Origin: Chryseobacterium camelliae
GTDB lineage: Bacteria > Bacteroidota > Bacteroidia > Flavobacteriales > Weeksellaceae
DNA length: 64,000 nt
NCBI RefSeq assembly: GCF_030818575.1
Contig: NZ_JAUTAL010000001.1
Span: forward strand, 3,286,001 to 3,350,000
Direction: 5' to 3'
Shown: in pieces, positions 63,858 through 64,000 of the stretch
Numbering within the stretch: the first letter of the stretch is position 1
How the letters are laid out: each line of letters begins with the position of its first letter
The notes under the pieces: generated by a model
Told to the model about the DNA's origin: nothing
Database searches by the model: none
The model's input: only the letters and a program-made list of their open reading frames with translations
Translations under genes and position numbers: made by a program

Positions 63858-64000
63858 TCAAATAAAAAAGAGGTCAGCGGACTTGAGGCTTCGGCATGGT
63901 GGGAGACAGCTCCTAAACCGGATTCAAACGCCCGTCTCCCTGCAATAACGCCTTCTTTAAAAGCCACAGCCATCTGAACAGGATCTGCCGCTACGGCAAT
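63854..64000 (-). CDS. thiG: Thiazole synthase ThiG, C-terminal part (cut by window edge)
   Basis: Only the last 48 codons are visible, reading leftward from the window end. They read [25 protein letters not shown] followed by a variable tail, the C-terminal helix-turn region of ThiG where the active enzyme ends. ThiG forms the thiazole phosphate from ThiS-thiocarboxylate, 1-deoxyxylulose 5-phosphate and dehydroglycine. It shares an ATGA overlap with thiH. Upstream thi genes are expected beyond the window. Confidence 0.85.
   Translation of the reverse strand: MAVAADPVQMAVAFKEGVIAGRRAFESGLGAVSHHAEASSPLTSFLFE

Overview
The window comes from a Bacteroidota chromosome, most likely Chryseobacterium or a close relative in the Weeksellaceae. 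This rests on moderate G+C, promoters of the TAnnTTTG type, many TonB-type and beta-barrel outer membrane genes, Flavobacteriia-style small genes, and a flexirubin-type pigment cluster. No tRNA, rRNA, insertion sequence or CRISPR array was seen.

Bases 1 to about 20,460 hold most of a flexirubin / aryl-polyene gene cluster. A rightward operon (to 9,398) runs from the tail of an ABC-2 permease through a thioesterase, three ketosynthase-type proteins plus a short ketosynthase fragment, an acyl carrier protein (ACP), a deacetylase, a LolA-like carrier, a lipoprotein, a hot-dog dehydratase and a glycosyltransferase. A leftward operon (17,748 to 9,413) runs tyrosine ammonia-lyase, ketoreductase, ketosynthase, ACP, acyltransferase, CrtI-like flavoprotein and a C45 Ntn acyltransferase. 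Diverging from the lyase is a flavoprotein with halogenase-type motifs, and an aromatic-acid ligase closes the cluster. A coherent reading is: tyrosine to 4-coumarate by the lyase, activation by the ligase, chain extension on the two ACPs by ketosynthase, reductase and dehydratase cycles, aryl tailoring by flavoenzymes, then acyl transfer and export. The dialkylresorcinol genes (darA/darB) are not here and may lie just left of the window.

Next comes a polymorphic toxin / immunity pair (20,710-23,659): an 877-residue protein with an AT-rich C-terminal papain-fold toxin tip (Cys768-His841-Asp856) and an Imm35-like immunity gene one base downstream. Housekeeping genes follow: ileS (with a swapped GIHH signature), a DksA/TraR-like protein, two small proteins, lspA, a YdcF-like protein and trpS. 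After these lie a two-component system, a PepSY-like protein, a YjjG-like phosphatase, an ECF sigma factor with a 44-residue companion ORF, metK (with a SAM-II-like riboswitch), oxyR/katA, an enoyl-CoA hydratase, a dCMP-type deaminase, xerD, a Nudix hydrolase and a haem-binding protein.

The right part holds envelope and metabolic genes: a frameshifted Ig-like lipoprotein gene, a serine hydrolase, a 2-hydroxyacid dehydrogenase, a thioesterase, an HU-like membrane protein, a TonB-dependent receptor behind a clear TPP riboswitch, a WG-repeat protein and aconitase. It continues with a LytTR regulator whose partner kinase gene is frameshifted, two OMP beta-barrel receptors, a DUF1345 protein and the end of a thiamine operon (thiG-thiH-thiF). 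The TPP-controlled receptor and the thi genes together suggest that this strain both imports and makes thiamine or its precursors.
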